A stretch of 64,000 nt of DNA from Ga0077555 sp964500805 (GCA_964500805.1 CAZCQH010000013.1:48385-112384); one strand, 5' to 3'; shown: positions 45,536 through 54,373, counted from the stretch's first letter. Translations and numbers: made by a program. The notes: generated by a model not told the origin, from the letters alone.

Positions 45536-46555
45536 TTAGCGCAGAGCAGGACTCACGATCGCGCTGATCATCTCGACGACGGCGACGTGAGTCGCGAGCG
45601 GGATGGCGTCGACATTCGGGTCGACGATGCCATCGACGGAGTTGATCAGGCCTACTTCAACACCGCGCTTGAGAAGCGACGTTTCCATGGCTGGCGTGTG
45701 CAAGAGCCGGCGGTCGCGCAAACGGGCCGCCAGCGCGCCGCAGATGGCGTTGCACCCCCAGTTGGACACTGCGGCGGTCACCAGCACATCGGCACCCGTC
45801 ACCGCGCCGATGCCAGCGCCGCCACCGGCACGCGCGTCACCGAACTTGACATGCGTGCGGACGGCCTCGCTCACCGCGCCCATGCCGATCTCGTTGCCGC
45901 CGTCGCCGACGGCGATCGTTGGAATGCCGCGCCGCACGCCCTCGTCGAAGATGTGATCGATCCTGGCGCGCCCGATGCCGTTCTCGCGTCCGCGCATGTT
46001 GCAGTAGACGCCATCGGCATTGCGGCCGATGCGCTCGGTCGAGAACAACAGTGCGGGCTTCAGCTCTTCGAGCAGCTTGGCTGCAGCCACTGGAGCTGCT
46101 GCGGCGTCCGTCGTGAACGGAAGCAACGAAACCGCGGCGAGGCTTCCCTCGTTGCTGGCGATGGCCGCTTGCTCCGGCGGGAGGACGTAGAGCCCGGCGG
46201 CACTCAGGATCGCACCCATTGGGGCGTGCAGGGTGTCCTCTGCCAGGACGATCAGGCGTGCGCGCTTGGCAAGATAAAGCGCCCGCGCCACAGCAGCCAG
46301 TCCCGCCGGCCCGTCGTTCTCGCCAATCAGTGGCGAGATCCATGATCGGGTCACGGAGCCGCTGGTCATGATGACTGTGGCACCCGCGGGAAGCGCCGCA
46401 AGCCTCTCCGCCGCCGCGCCTATCGGCGAGCAACCGAGCCGGGCACGTGCCGCCGCGTAGAGCGCCTCGACGCCGCGTCCACCGATGTCGAGATTGACCA
46501 GCCGATCGAGCCGATCGTCGATGACGGCCAGAAAGGATGACGAATGATCGCTCAT
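45536..46555 (-). CDS. D-glutamate cyclase family protein (DUF4392)
   Basis: Matches the DUF4392/D-glutamate cyclase family. The blocks FSTERIGRNADGVYCNMRGRENG and IPTIAVGDGGNEIGMG, and the N-terminal TSGSVTRSWISPLIGENDGPAGLAA, are typical as I remember them. The mammalian homologue converts D-glutamate to 5-oxo-D-proline. From ATG 46555 it has 339 aa. Other D-amino-acid genes in the window are an Asp/Glu racemase, a D-cysteine desulfhydrase family enzyme and a D-aminoacylase. Confidence 0.8.
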   Translation of the reverse strand: MSDHSSSFLAVIDDRLDRLVNLDIGGRGVEALYAAARARLGCSPIGAAAERLAALPAGATVIMTSGSVTRSWISPLIGENDGPAGLAAVARALYLAKRARLIVLAEDTLHAPMGAILSAAGLYVLPPEQAAIASNEGSLAAVSLLPFTTDAAAAPVAAAKLLEELKPALLFSTERIGRNADGVYCNMRGRENGIGRARIDHIFDEGVRRGIPTIAVGDGGNEIGMGAVSEAVRTHVKFGDARAGGGAGIGAVTGADVLVTAAVSNWGCNAICGALAARLRDRRLLHTPAMETSLLKRGVEVGLINSVDGIVDPNVDAIPLATHVAVVEMISAIVSPALR

Positions 46556-46593
46556 CACGAGTTCCCCGGTCCGCACTCACGGCGCAAGGCCAA

Positions 46594-47178
46594 TCACTTC
46601 ACTTCCACGAACCTGTCCCGATCGACGATATCGGATGCATCGCCTTCCGCAACATAGCCATAGCCGAGATAGCAGTGCTCCGCCCGCAATCCCAGCAGGT
46701 TCGCCAGCGCGATGTGCCGATCAACCGCGAACACATAATCTTCGGTCTCGTTGTCGGCACGGAGCACTTCGTGCACCTTTTTCGCCGAAGTGTTGGCACC
46801 GAGTGTCTTGACCAGCTTGGCCGCATCGCCACCTTTGGGAAGCACGCCCTCAGTCTCGTCGTCATCGTCGCTGTCGAAATAGCCGGGAAACGAGTTGTAC
46901 GTGTCGACCAGCTCACCCCTGTCGAACAGCCAGTACATGAAGACATCGTCATCGTGATTGAGAGTTGTGAGAATTGCCGTTTGCAGATCGCCGGAGATGC
47001 TTGCGCCAAGCTGTTCGATGACCTCAACGTCCTGCTCGTCCGCTTGAGCATCGTAGAAATAGACAAAGCTGTCCTGTTGAGGTGAGACGAAAACTTGCCG
47101 GCCGTGCTTCTTCAATGCAGCCGCAACGGCATCCTGCTCCGCATCTCGAACCGCGAAACTGACGTAGAAATTGCCCAT
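46594..47178 (-). CDS. Hypothetical acidic protein
   Basis: Unrecognised 194-aa protein (start MGNFYVSFAVRDAEQDAV at 47178). The frame opens further upstream to 47625, but that part overlaps the radical SAM gene and is antisense-like in composition, so I reject it. The N-terminal 50 residues look like a small alpha/beta (ACT- or ferredoxin-like) unit. The middle carries an acidic run (FDSDDDDETEG). The C-terminal half (KVHEVLRADNETEDYVFAVDRHIALANLLGL) recalls cytosolic toxin-immunity-like proteins, but this is only an impression. Confidence 0.7.
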   Translation of the reverse strand: MGNFYVSFAVRDAEQDAVAAALKKHGRQVFVSPQQDSFVYFYDAQADEQDVEVIEQLGASISGDLQTAILTTLNHDDDVFMYWLFDRGELVDTYNSFPGYFDSDDDDETEGVLPKGGDAAKLVKTLGANTSAKKVHEVLRADNETEDYVFAVDRHIALANLLGLRAEHCYLGYGYVAEGDASDIVDRDRFVEVK

Positions 47179-47290
47179 GGGTCCAAGTCGCTCCTTGCTG
47201 CAAACGTCCTGTTCGGAGCCTGGCTTCGGCCGGGCCGCGTCCTCTGATATCCGATGGCGCCAGCGCCGAGCCAGCACGGGCCATGTAACG

Positions 47291-48580
47291 TCAGCCCTCG
47301 ATTTCCTCGCCCTCGATATACGCCTCGCGCAATTTCTCGCGGCCGAGCTGGTGGCGGATCTTGCGCAGATCAGCCGGGCGCGGCTGGAACGGGTAGCTCG
47401 CAATGTTGGAAGGCGGGCTGTCGCCATAGGGCCGGTCGCAGGCGGAAAGATCGTCGCGAAACTTGCCGGGACAGCCTGAGGTGCGGAAGGCGAGGCCCTG
47501 ATCGATGATGTCGTCGAGCTCGGCCTGTGCAATACCGAAATCCGAGACCCGGCCAGCCTCGTCGAAGCGCATGTGCTCGACCCGGACGCCACAGTAGTCG
47601 ATGAGATAGCGCGCGAGCTGCACACGGCGCCACTGATCGCGCGGTGTCGCGGGAAGGTGGTCCATCAGCGAGCCCTTCTCCGGGAAGAAGCAGAACATGT
47701 GGCTGTGGCCGCCCATGTCGACGAGGCGCTGCACCAGGTGAAGCGTTTCAGCTTCCGTCTCGCCCATTCCGACGATCAGATGCGCGCCGAATTTCTCGCG
47801 GCCGAAGACGTCGCGCGCGTCTTCCAGGATCTCCCAGTACTTCGTCCAACTGTGGGGAGACTGTACGCCCTTGCCGCGCGTGCGATCGAAGATCTCAGGG
47901 CTGATGGCATCGAGCGCGACCGTGAAGATGTCGGCGCCGAGGTCTTTCAGGCGTGCGACGTCGGCGCGCGTCATGGTGGTGGGGTTGGAGAGGATCGACA
48001 CCGGCACCGTCTCCGGCGCGATCCGGTCGGTCCACTGCTTCAGGACGGTCACGGTGTCTGCATCCGAGCTCGGGTGCGTGATCATCGAGATGCACATGCG
48101 GTGGAACGGCGTTTTCTCGCCGTCTGCCGCAACCTTATCGATGATCTCGGCCATCGGGACGGCGGGCCAGTCGACACGGATGAAATTGCGGTCGGCATAG
48201 TCGCGGTCGGCTTCGCGATGGCGGGCGAGGCCGCAATAAGCGCAATTGGCGCGGCAGCCTTCGGGGTAGGTCAGCAGCAGATTGAGGCAGCGCGTGCAGG
48301 AGCAGCCGTGCATCTTGCCCGGCATGATGCCGAGCGTGATCGCCGCGGCCGTCGACATCTGCACATAGTCCGGCGAGCGCATGTGCGGCGCGAGCCGGTT
48401 GTTGTTCGGCAGGTAGACGCCCTCGGGCGGCACATTGGCGTGCCTCACGCGGGCGCCATTGCGGGCATCGCGTGGCGTTGGCGCAGGCGTGCGAGGATGC
48501 ATCACAGCCGCCGCGTTATGGTCCTCGCCGCCGGCTCCAGCTTGGGAAGGCAGAGCGGATTCGCGCTTGAGGCAGGACAT
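47291..48580 (-). CDS. Radical SAM protein, biotin-synthase-related
   Basis: The radical-SAM cluster motif CxxxCxxC is in YPEGCRANCAYCGLAR. It is preceded 10-20 residues earlier by another cysteine cluster, GCSCTRC, and a C-terminal SGCPGKFRDDLSACDRP adds two more Cys, so auxiliary Fe-S clusters are likely. The TIM-barrel segments (VSILSNPTTM, DIFTVALDAISPEIFDRTRG, LIVGMGETEAET) fit the BioB/HydE/LipA-like branch. 429 aa. The first about 40 residues are poorly conserved-looking; ATG 48502 is an alternative. Substrate is unknown; sulfur insertion (lipoyl or biotin-like) is plausible. Confidence 0.85.
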   Translation of the reverse strand: MSCLKRESALPSQAGAGGEDHNAAAVMHPRTPAPTPRDARNGARVRHANVPPEGVYLPNNNRLAPHMRSPDYVQMSTAAAITLGIMPGKMHGCSCTRCLNLLLTYPEGCRANCAYCGLARHREADRDYADRNFIRVDWPAVPMAEIIDKVAADGEKTPFHRMCISMITHPSSDADTVTVLKQWTDRIAPETVPVSILSNPTTMTRADVARLKDLGADIFTVALDAISPEIFDRTRGKGVQSPHSWTKYWEILEDARDVFGREKFGAHLIVGMGETEAETLHLVQRLVDMGGHSHMFCFFPEKGSLMDHLPATPRDQWRRVQLARYLIDYCGVRVEHMRFDEAGRVSDFGIAQAELDDIIDQGLAFRTSGCPGKFRDDLSACDRPYGDSPPSNIASYPFQPRPADLRKIRHQLGREKLREAYIEGEEIEG

Positions 48581-48621
48581 GTGCGTCCCCTATGCCCGTT
48601 GCAAGTGCGGGTCGACGTCAA

Positions 48622-48647
48622 GGGGTCGGACCCATGGGTCCGACCCC
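48622..48647. repeat. Perfect 26-base palindrome
   Basis: GGGGTCGGACCC followed by its exact inverse around a central AT forms an uninterrupted palindrome of 26 bases. It lies in the 83-base gap between the thiolase stop and the radical SAM start. There is no T-tract on either strand. It may be an operator, a dispersed repeat or an RNA hairpin that separates the two genes. Confidence 0.75.
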
Positions 48648-48663
48648 GTCCACTTCAGACCGG

Positions 48664-49869
48664 TCACGTCCTCTCGATCACCATTGCAATCCCCTGGCCG
48701 ACGCCGATGCACATGGAAACGAGCGCGCGTTTTCCCCCGGTGCGTTCGAGCTGACGCAGCGCAGTGAGCGCAATGCGCGAGCCCGATGCGCCGAGCGGAT
48801 GCCCGACGGCGATGGCGCCTCCATTGGGATTGACGCGCTTGTCGTCGGCCGAGAGGTTCAGGCCCTTGAGGCAGGCGAGCACCTGCGCCGCAAAGGCCTC
48901 GTTGATCTCGATGACATCCATGTCCTTCAAGGTGAGGCCGGCGCGCTGCAGCGCCTTCTCCGCGGCAGGCACGGGTCCGAAGCCCATGATGCGTGGCGCA
49001 ACACCGGCGACGCCCGTCGCGAGAATTTTGCCGCGCGGCCTTACACCCGCTGTATCGCCGGCCTTGCGGCTGCCGAGGATCAGCACGCCCGCCCCGTCGT
49101 TGATGCCGGAGGCATTGCCGGCCGTCGTCACACCGTCCTTGAAGATGGCGCGCAGCTTCTGCAGGCCCTCCATGGTCGTCTCGGGACGCGGGTGCTCGTC
49201 GACATCGACCGACGTATCGGGCGCGCCCTTTTTCGCCGCGGGAACGGTGACGGCCAGAATTTCGTCCTTGAAGAAGCCGGCCTTCTGGGCCGCGGCGAAC
49301 TTCTGCTGCGAGGCGAGCGCGAACTGATCGCACTGCTCGCGCGTGAGCTGGAAATCGCGAGCCAGGTTGTCGGCCGTTTGCGGCATGGTATCGGCGCCGA
49401 ACTCGGACTCGATCTTCGGGTTCGGGAAGCGCGCGCCGAGCGAGGCGACGTAGGACTCCATGGCCTTCGGGAAGGCGCCTGCGGTGCGGCTGACGACGAA
49501 CGGCGCGCGCGTCATACTCTCGACACCGCCGGTGACGATGACGTCCGCCTCGCCGCAGGTGATGGCGTGCGCCGCGGTGATGAGCGCATTCATGCCGGAG
49601 CCGCAGAGGCGGTTGATGGTGTTGGCCGGCACCTCGATCGGCAGGCCGGCCCGCAGCATGGCGTGGCGGCCGACGTTGCGGCTGTCCTCGCCGGCCTGGC
49701 TGACGCAGCCGATGTTGACGTCGTCGATCTTCTCCGGCTTGAAGCCGGAGCGCGTCACGACGGTCTTGATCACGTCGCCCAGCATGTCGTCGGGCCTGAC
49801 GCGGGAGAGCGCGCCGTCCTGGCGGCCGAATGGGGTGCGGGCACCATCGTAGATGTAGGCGTCGAGCAT
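48664..49869 (-). CDS. Acetyl-CoA C-acyltransferase (thiolase)
   Basis: Type II/degradative-type thiolase with the complete triad: nucleophile Cys in NTINRLCGSGMNALI, His in GGAIAVGHPLGASG, and proton-transfer Cys in SMCIGVGQGIAMV. 401 aa. The N-terminus (DAYIYDGARTPFGRQDGALSRVRPDDML) is close to 3-oxoadipyl-CoA thiolases such as PcaF, so beta-ketoadipate-type cleavage is as likely as acetoacetyl-CoA formation. It precedes the radical SAM gene across the palindrome. Confidence 0.93.
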   Translation of the reverse strand: MLDAYIYDGARTPFGRQDGALSRVRPDDMLGDVIKTVVTRSGFKPEKIDDVNIGCVSQAGEDSRNVGRHAMLRAGLPIEVPANTINRLCGSGMNALITAAHAITCGEADVIVTGGVESMTRAPFVVSRTAGAFPKAMESYVASLGARFPNPKIESEFGADTMPQTADNLARDFQLTREQCDQFALASQQKFAAAQKAGFFKDEILAVTVPAAKKGAPDTSVDVDEHPRPETTMEGLQKLRAIFKDGVTTAGNASGINDGAGVLILGSRKAGDTAGVRPRGKILATGVAGVAPRIMGFGPVPAAEKALQRAGLTLKDMDVIEINEAFAAQVLACLKGLNLSADDKRVNPNGGAIAVGHPLGASGSRIALTALRQLERTGGKRALVSMCIGVGQGIAMVIERT

Positions 49870-50107
49870 GAGGGCTGTCTCCGGGCGTTGTCAGGTGATC
49901 GTGTCACCGGAGGATGGCACGCGAACCGGGCGCAGGGCTAGGGTGTGGGCCAAAATTGTGGCTCAGCGGATCAGGCTCGAGGTGTCTGCGGGTGGGAAGC
50001 CTGCTGGCACACTCGATCATATTCGGCCTGCATGCAATCTGGGCTCATCTGCGTCGTCGGCCGGAATTGCGACGCGAAAGCCGTTCTTCGCCGAAAGGAA
50101 GAGCCGA

Positions 50108-53100
50108 CTACCTCACATTGACGGGGCATTGGCGCCGCATCTCATAGCGCAGGCATGGTCCGACGAACGTGCCTGGCGATGGCTTGCCGTATTGGACACA
50201 GACTCTCTCCAGCGGACATGGCTTTGGCTGCTGTGGCTGGGGTGCGACGCAGGGCTGGTTGACGGGAATCTGCTTGCCGTTGCAGTTCTTGAGTGGCGGC
50301 ACACAGGCCTGATTGATCGGAATCTGTTTGCCGTAACAGTCCTTGGTTGGAGCTGGGCAAGCCTGATTGATCGGGATCTGCCTGCCGTGACAGTCCTTGG
50401 TTGGAGCTGGGCAAGCCTGATTGATCGGAATCTGTTTGCCGTGACAGTCCTTGGTTGGAGCTGGGCAAGCCTGACTGATCGGGATCTGCCTGCCGTAGCA
50501 GTCCTTGGTTGGAGCTGGGCAAGCCTGATTGATCGGAATCTGTTTGCCGTAACAGTCCTTGGTCGGAGCTGGGCAAGCCTGACTGATCGGGATCTGCCTG
50601 CCGTAGCAGTCCTTGGTTGGAGCTGGGCAAGCCTGATTGATCGGGATCTGCTTGCCGTAACAGTCCTTGGTTGGAGCTGGGCAAGCCTGATTGATTGGGA
50701 TCTGCTTGCCATGACAGTCCTTGGTTGGAGGTAGGCACGGCTGATTGATCGGGATTGGCCGGCCGTAGCATTCGACCATCGGATACTCGCAGCGGCCGTT
50801 GATGAGCACGCGTGGGCGTTCGCACACGATACGATCCGGCGCACGCTCGACCCGCGGTGGCGGTTGGATGATCGGCGGCAAGACCGGTATCGGTACTGGC
50901 CGGACAGCGGGCGGCTGAACCGGCATTGGTGTCGGCGGCGCTGAAGCTCGGATCGGCTGGCACTGATCTCCGCTGTGCCGTTCCTGATTATCGAGACAGG
51001 TGCACTGATCACCTCTGAGCTTGAGTTGACCGGGACAGCGGGCGAGAGCGCTGAATTCCACACAGGCAATTCCAGAACGCTCGGGTCTTCCCGGATTGCT
51101 GGGTGCACTGGTGCTGCGAGCGAGCGCGACCAGAGCGCTCCGGTCCGCGACCCTTGTTGCCGCAGTCCCTTCGGCTACGATAAAGCAGACGCGGCCGCGC
51201 GCATCGCCAGAGTTTGCGGGCGCGTCGGGCACGCGGAACGTCAATTTCAGCTTGCGCGTCTCACGGCCGGTCAACTCGGTACGGCCGGCACAAGCGAACG
51301 GGATGGCACCCGGCAGGTTCCCGCACGGCAATGTCGGCTCGATCGCCACGATGTCGGCGCGCGATATTGATCCGCCGCCGATCGTCAACTCGCCGATGTA
51401 GCTGAGCGAGCCGAGGAAAGCACCTCGGCTGAGATTGCTGATCGTCGCCTCGAAGCTGCAGCGCGTGGCAAAGCGGCAGCGTGCATCGCCGGTGACCGTG
51501 ACGACGACATCGGTGGCGACCTCCACGCAAGCTTCGCGCTGTCTGGCGGCACGGCTGATCGCATCCTCGGTTTGCAGCACCGCGCAGGCGGCGGACGCCT
51601 GGCTGCTCGTCGCGCGGAGTGGATCGGCAGCGTACGTGACCGTGACCGTGCGCGCAGACAGGGGCGGCAGCGATGGGCCCGGCAGCGAGCATGCAAGGGT
51701 GCCTGGCACACCGGAACAGCGCCAGTCATTGCCGTCTGTTCGAAAACTGATGGCAGTCATGTTGCGCGGTGCTGGATCGTTCCCCCGCGCAATGGGATCG
51801 CGGAAGCCGACTGGCGAGGCCACCGGCACGAGCCCGATGTTGCGCAGAGTGATGCGACACTCGCACGTTCCGCCGAGGGCGCAGGAAGCACATTGCTTTT
51901 CGATGGTCAGCCTTGGCGCAGCGACGATTCCGCCTCCGCCCTGCTGCCCAGGTCTGCCCGGGTCGGTGCTCGGAATCCGGCCCGTGTTTGCCGCGCCGCT
52001 TTCTTGACCGGGAGGTGCTGGCACTCCGGACTGCGCTGAGCCAGATCCCAGTGGCACCGCCAGAGCGACTCGGTCCCCGTGCAGGCAAGGAGCCATCGTG
52101 ACGACGTTTCCGATCGCCTGGCCCGGCGACACGCCCGGCCGGTCACCCAGCAGTGCAAGCGAGCCTGCCGTCAGGGCTCCGGAAGACGGTTCTGCATGAA
52201 GCAGCTGCGGCGACAGCGCTGCCTGTTGCAGCCTCCAGCCCGCGAGCCACAGGCTGCCTCCGCATGCGGTGAGATCGGCTGTCCCGTTTGAGGTGAGTCC
52301 ATAACCGAGCGCCAGGCCAGGGCCGAGCTGCAGGTTCGCGGACGGGCTGGCAACCATCTCGGGCGGCGACCACCTCCTGGTGCGCGCTTGTCCTGTCGCA
52401 GATGCCGGGCGGAGCCGCATGACGGCTGAGGGCCGCGGTCGCCCGTCCGGTCTCGCCGTGTCTAATAACGTCATTCCGCCGAGCAAGCCGACGTAGAGAT
52501 TGCCGGCAAGATCGAAATCGATGCGGGGCACCTCCTGACCGGCCGCAGCGGTTTGGCTGAGGTCGGCCTCCAAGCGCGCGTCGCTCGAGAACGCGCCATT
52601 CGAATTGACGGCGATCGACCAGATCTGCGGCCCTTCCGAGACGGCGTAGTAGAGGCGGCCCCGGTTTATCGCGAGACCCCAGACGCGCCGGCTGGGCTCA
52701 GCAAAACCCCAGGTCGCTGGATTACGGGCATCGAACAGGCTGCTCGAGAGCAGATCCTGTGGTGGCAGGCTCGCAGGTACTGCTGCGAGGCTTTCAGCGG
52801 TGCGCCCATGCTGGCCGTGGTCGAAGGAGTCGAGCTGGCGACCCGAGGGGGAAATGCGGTGGATGAGGCCAGTCGATAGATCGGACACGAAGAGCTGCCG
52901 CGTCCGCCGATCGAAGGCCAATTGCCCCAGTCCGGAACCGGGATTGGAGCTGCCGGCGTGCGTGATGTCGATGAACCGGGAGAGTCTCTGTGTCCGTCCA
53001 TCAATCTTCCAGATCGTGCCCGGTCCACCGCCATGGCGCGAGCCGAAGAGCCCGTCCACCCATTCGGCTTTGGGCTCATTGCGCTGAGCTGGGCGGGTGT

Positions 53101-54373
53101 GGCGTGTCGTGTGGAGGCCATAGATCGAGGTCGCAGCAACATAGATGTCGGGTGCCTCGACGTCAGGGTCGATGGCAGCCGCGTAGACCTGGCCGATGTC
53201 ACGCGCCGTAGGGCCCGGGTCCCGGCGCGGCTCGCCACTGCCACCAGTTTCGGCCGGCAGTCTCGCAAGACCCGCGACGTAGAGGACGCTTCCGTCTGGA
53301 TTGGGCACGGCCCTGCCGTCGGAGCCCGGCATGCTCCCTGAAAACTTGGTGATCACGGCGTGACCCGCCTTCATCGGCGGAATAGCGACGTGAAGGCCTC
53401 CTTCAGGCGTGGCAGCGGGTAGCTGCGCAGCTGCCGACTGCGTTGTTGGCGGCGCGGGCCTGGTTGGCGTTTGCTGTGAGCCTCGCGTCTCTGTCTGAGA
53501 CCCGGAAGGCGGGACCGGGCGCGGCGTGACCATTGTTGTTTGCGCCGGCCGGTTGGACGTCGAACCACCTGATATCGAGTAGGAAGTTGCCGCGCCGTCC
53601 CTGAGATGAACGATCTCCAGCAGCCGGTTGTAGTAGGACGGACGCTGTTGCTGCTGAGTCTTCTGCGCAACGCGGATCTGAACCTCTTGGAATGCACGCG
53701 CGGCGTCGATTGCCGGCATCTCGATCGCCGCCGCGAGTGCCTCGGAATAGTCGTTGCTATCGACGATCGTCGCGCCGGGCCCCGCAGCATAGCCTATGAG
53801 CGTGGCCGCCACGTCGCGCTCCTCGGCGAGGAAGCCCTTCTTGACTCCTTTGCTCTCGGCATCGAACGGGTAGTTGCGGCAAGCATCCATCACAAGGAAG
53901 CTCGACGTCGGCTCACCGGCGGCAATCCAATCGATGATGTCGTTGAGCTTGATGGCGCTCTGGCTGAGCTGCTCGGAATTGGTCGCGTGCGCGTCGGTCG
54001 GCCAGATGTAATTGCCGGGATAGAGCGTGTCCTGGGCGCCGTGGCCGGCAAAATAGAAAAAGGCGAGTACCTTGTCGCCCGGCGCCTTTGCCGCGTTGGC
54101 CGCTTGCAAGCGCTGCACAAATGCCCGCAGCTCGTCGAGCATGGTCGCCTTGTTCGCGTCCAGCACGAGGCGAACATCGAACCCGACCTTCACCAACGCG
54201 CGCTGGATGTTGGCGCCGTCGATGTGCGTCGCTTGCAGTTCCAGCGCACCTGGATAGGCATTGTTCGCGAAAACGAGCGCCAGTCTCCTCTCGGCTGCTG
54301 CAACGGGGCCGATCGAGAAGAGCGCAAGTTGGAGAAAGACCAGCGTGAAAGCAATCCGGTGAAGCCAGAACAT
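50108..54373 (-). CDS. Secreted caspase-fold protein with C-terminal Cys-repeat array
   Basis: 1421 aa. A signal peptide (residues 1-27, ending GPVAAA) precedes a caspase p20-like (peptidase C14) domain, about 29-270, with catalytic His111 in FAGHGAQ and Cys165 in VMDACRNYPF. A Gln/Pro/Thr linker follows (270-330). A long beta-propeller-like region (330-790) has repeated GNLYVG, GRLYYAVSEG and RQLFVSDLSTG segments. Two DUF11-like beta domains rich in Cys (about 815-1080) follow, then a Pro-rich stretch. Ten tandem 18-residue Cys repeats occupy 1202-1381. The combination suggests an exported protease on a surface-exposed scaffold. The start has no competing ATG of note. Confidence 0.88.
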   Translation of the reverse strand: MFWLHRIAFTLVFLQLALFSIGPVAAAERRLALVFANNAYPGALELQATHIDGANIQRALVKVGFDVRLVLDANKATMLDELRAFVQRLQAANAAKAPGDKVLAFFYFAGHGAQDTLYPGNYIWPTDAHATNSEQLSQSAIKLNDIIDWIAAGEPTSSFLVMDACRNYPFDAESKGVKKGFLAEERDVAATLIGYAAGPGATIVDSNDYSEALAAAIEMPAIDAARAFQEVQIRVAQKTQQQQRPSYYNRLLEIVHLRDGAATSYSISGGSTSNRPAQTTMVTPRPVPPSGSQTETRGSQQTPTRPAPPTTQSAAAQLPAATPEGGLHVAIPPMKAGHAVITKFSGSMPGSDGRAVPNPDGSVLYVAGLARLPAETGGSGEPRRDPGPTARDIGQVYAAAIDPDVEAPDIYVAATSIYGLHTTRHTRPAQRNEPKAEWVDGLFGSRHGGGPGTIWKIDGRTQRLSRFIDITHAGSSNPGSGLGQLAFDRRTRQLFVSDLSTGLIHRISPSGRQLDSFDHGQHGRTAESLAAVPASLPPQDLLSSSLFDARNPATWGFAEPSRRVWGLAINRGRLYYAVSEGPQIWSIAVNSNGAFSSDARLEADLSQTAAAGQEVPRIDFDLAGNLYVGLLGGMTLLDTARPDGRPRPSAVMRLRPASATGQARTRRWSPPEMVASPSANLQLGPGLALGYGLTSNGTADLTACGGSLWLAGWRLQQAALSPQLLHAEPSSGALTAGSLALLGDRPGVSPGQAIGNVVTMAPCLHGDRVALAVPLGSGSAQSGVPAPPGQESGAANTGRIPSTDPGRPGQQGGGGIVAAPRLTIEKQCASCALGGTCECRITLRNIGLVPVASPVGFRDPIARGNDPAPRNMTAISFRTDGNDWRCSGVPGTLACSLPGPSLPPLSARTVTVTYAADPLRATSSQASAACAVLQTEDAISRAARQREACVEVATDVVVTVTGDARCRFATRCSFEATISNLSRGAFLGSLSYIGELTIGGGSISRADIVAIEPTLPCGNLPGAIPFACAGRTELTGRETRKLKLTFRVPDAPANSGDARGRVCFIVAEGTAATRVADRSALVALARSTSAPSNPGRPERSGIACVEFSALARCPGQLKLRGDQCTCLDNQERHSGDQCQPIRASAPPTPMPVQPPAVRPVPIPVLPPIIQPPPRVERAPDRIVCERPRVLINGRCEYPMVECYGRPIPINQPCLPPTKDCHGKQIPINQACPAPTKDCYGKQIPINQACPAPTKDCYGRQIPISQACPAPTKDCYGKQIPINQACPAPTKDCYGRQIPISQACPAPTKDCHGKQIPINQACPAPTKDCHGRQIPINQACPAPTKDCYGKQIPINQACVPPLKNCNGKQIPVNQPCVAPQPQQPKPCPLERVCVQYGKPSPGTFVGPCLRYEMRRQCPVNVR
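50231..50770 (-). repeat. Ten tandem 54-bp coding repeats
   Basis: Ten exact-length 54-base units encode an 18-residue motif of the type CYGKQIPINQACPAPTKD, with two cysteines each at positions 1 and 12. Units 2-8 differ only at position 2 (Tyr/His), position 4 (Lys/Arg) and position 9 (Asn/Ser). Units 1, 9 and 10 are more diverged. The high DNA identity of the central units points to recent expansion or homogenisation. No spacers are present, so this is not a CRISPR. Confidence 0.95.

Noticed and set aside
46594..47625. 343-residue extended frame for the acidic hypothetical protein
   Set aside because: The N-terminal half overlaps the radical SAM gene and is Ser/Arg/Ala-rich noise; the natural start is 47178.
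48592..49941. 449-residue plus-strand frame
   Set aside because: It is antisense to the canonical thiolase, which has all three active-site motifs.
49868..50734. Plus-strand 288-residue frame with tandem Trp-Ser-Trp-Ala repeats
   Set aside because: It is the antisense image of the 54-bp repeats of the caspase-fold gene; the minus strand has the signal peptide, catalytic dyad and 1421-codon frame.
50231..50770. Regular repeats considered as a CRISPR array
   Set aside because: The 54-base units abut without spacers and are in frame within a long gene.
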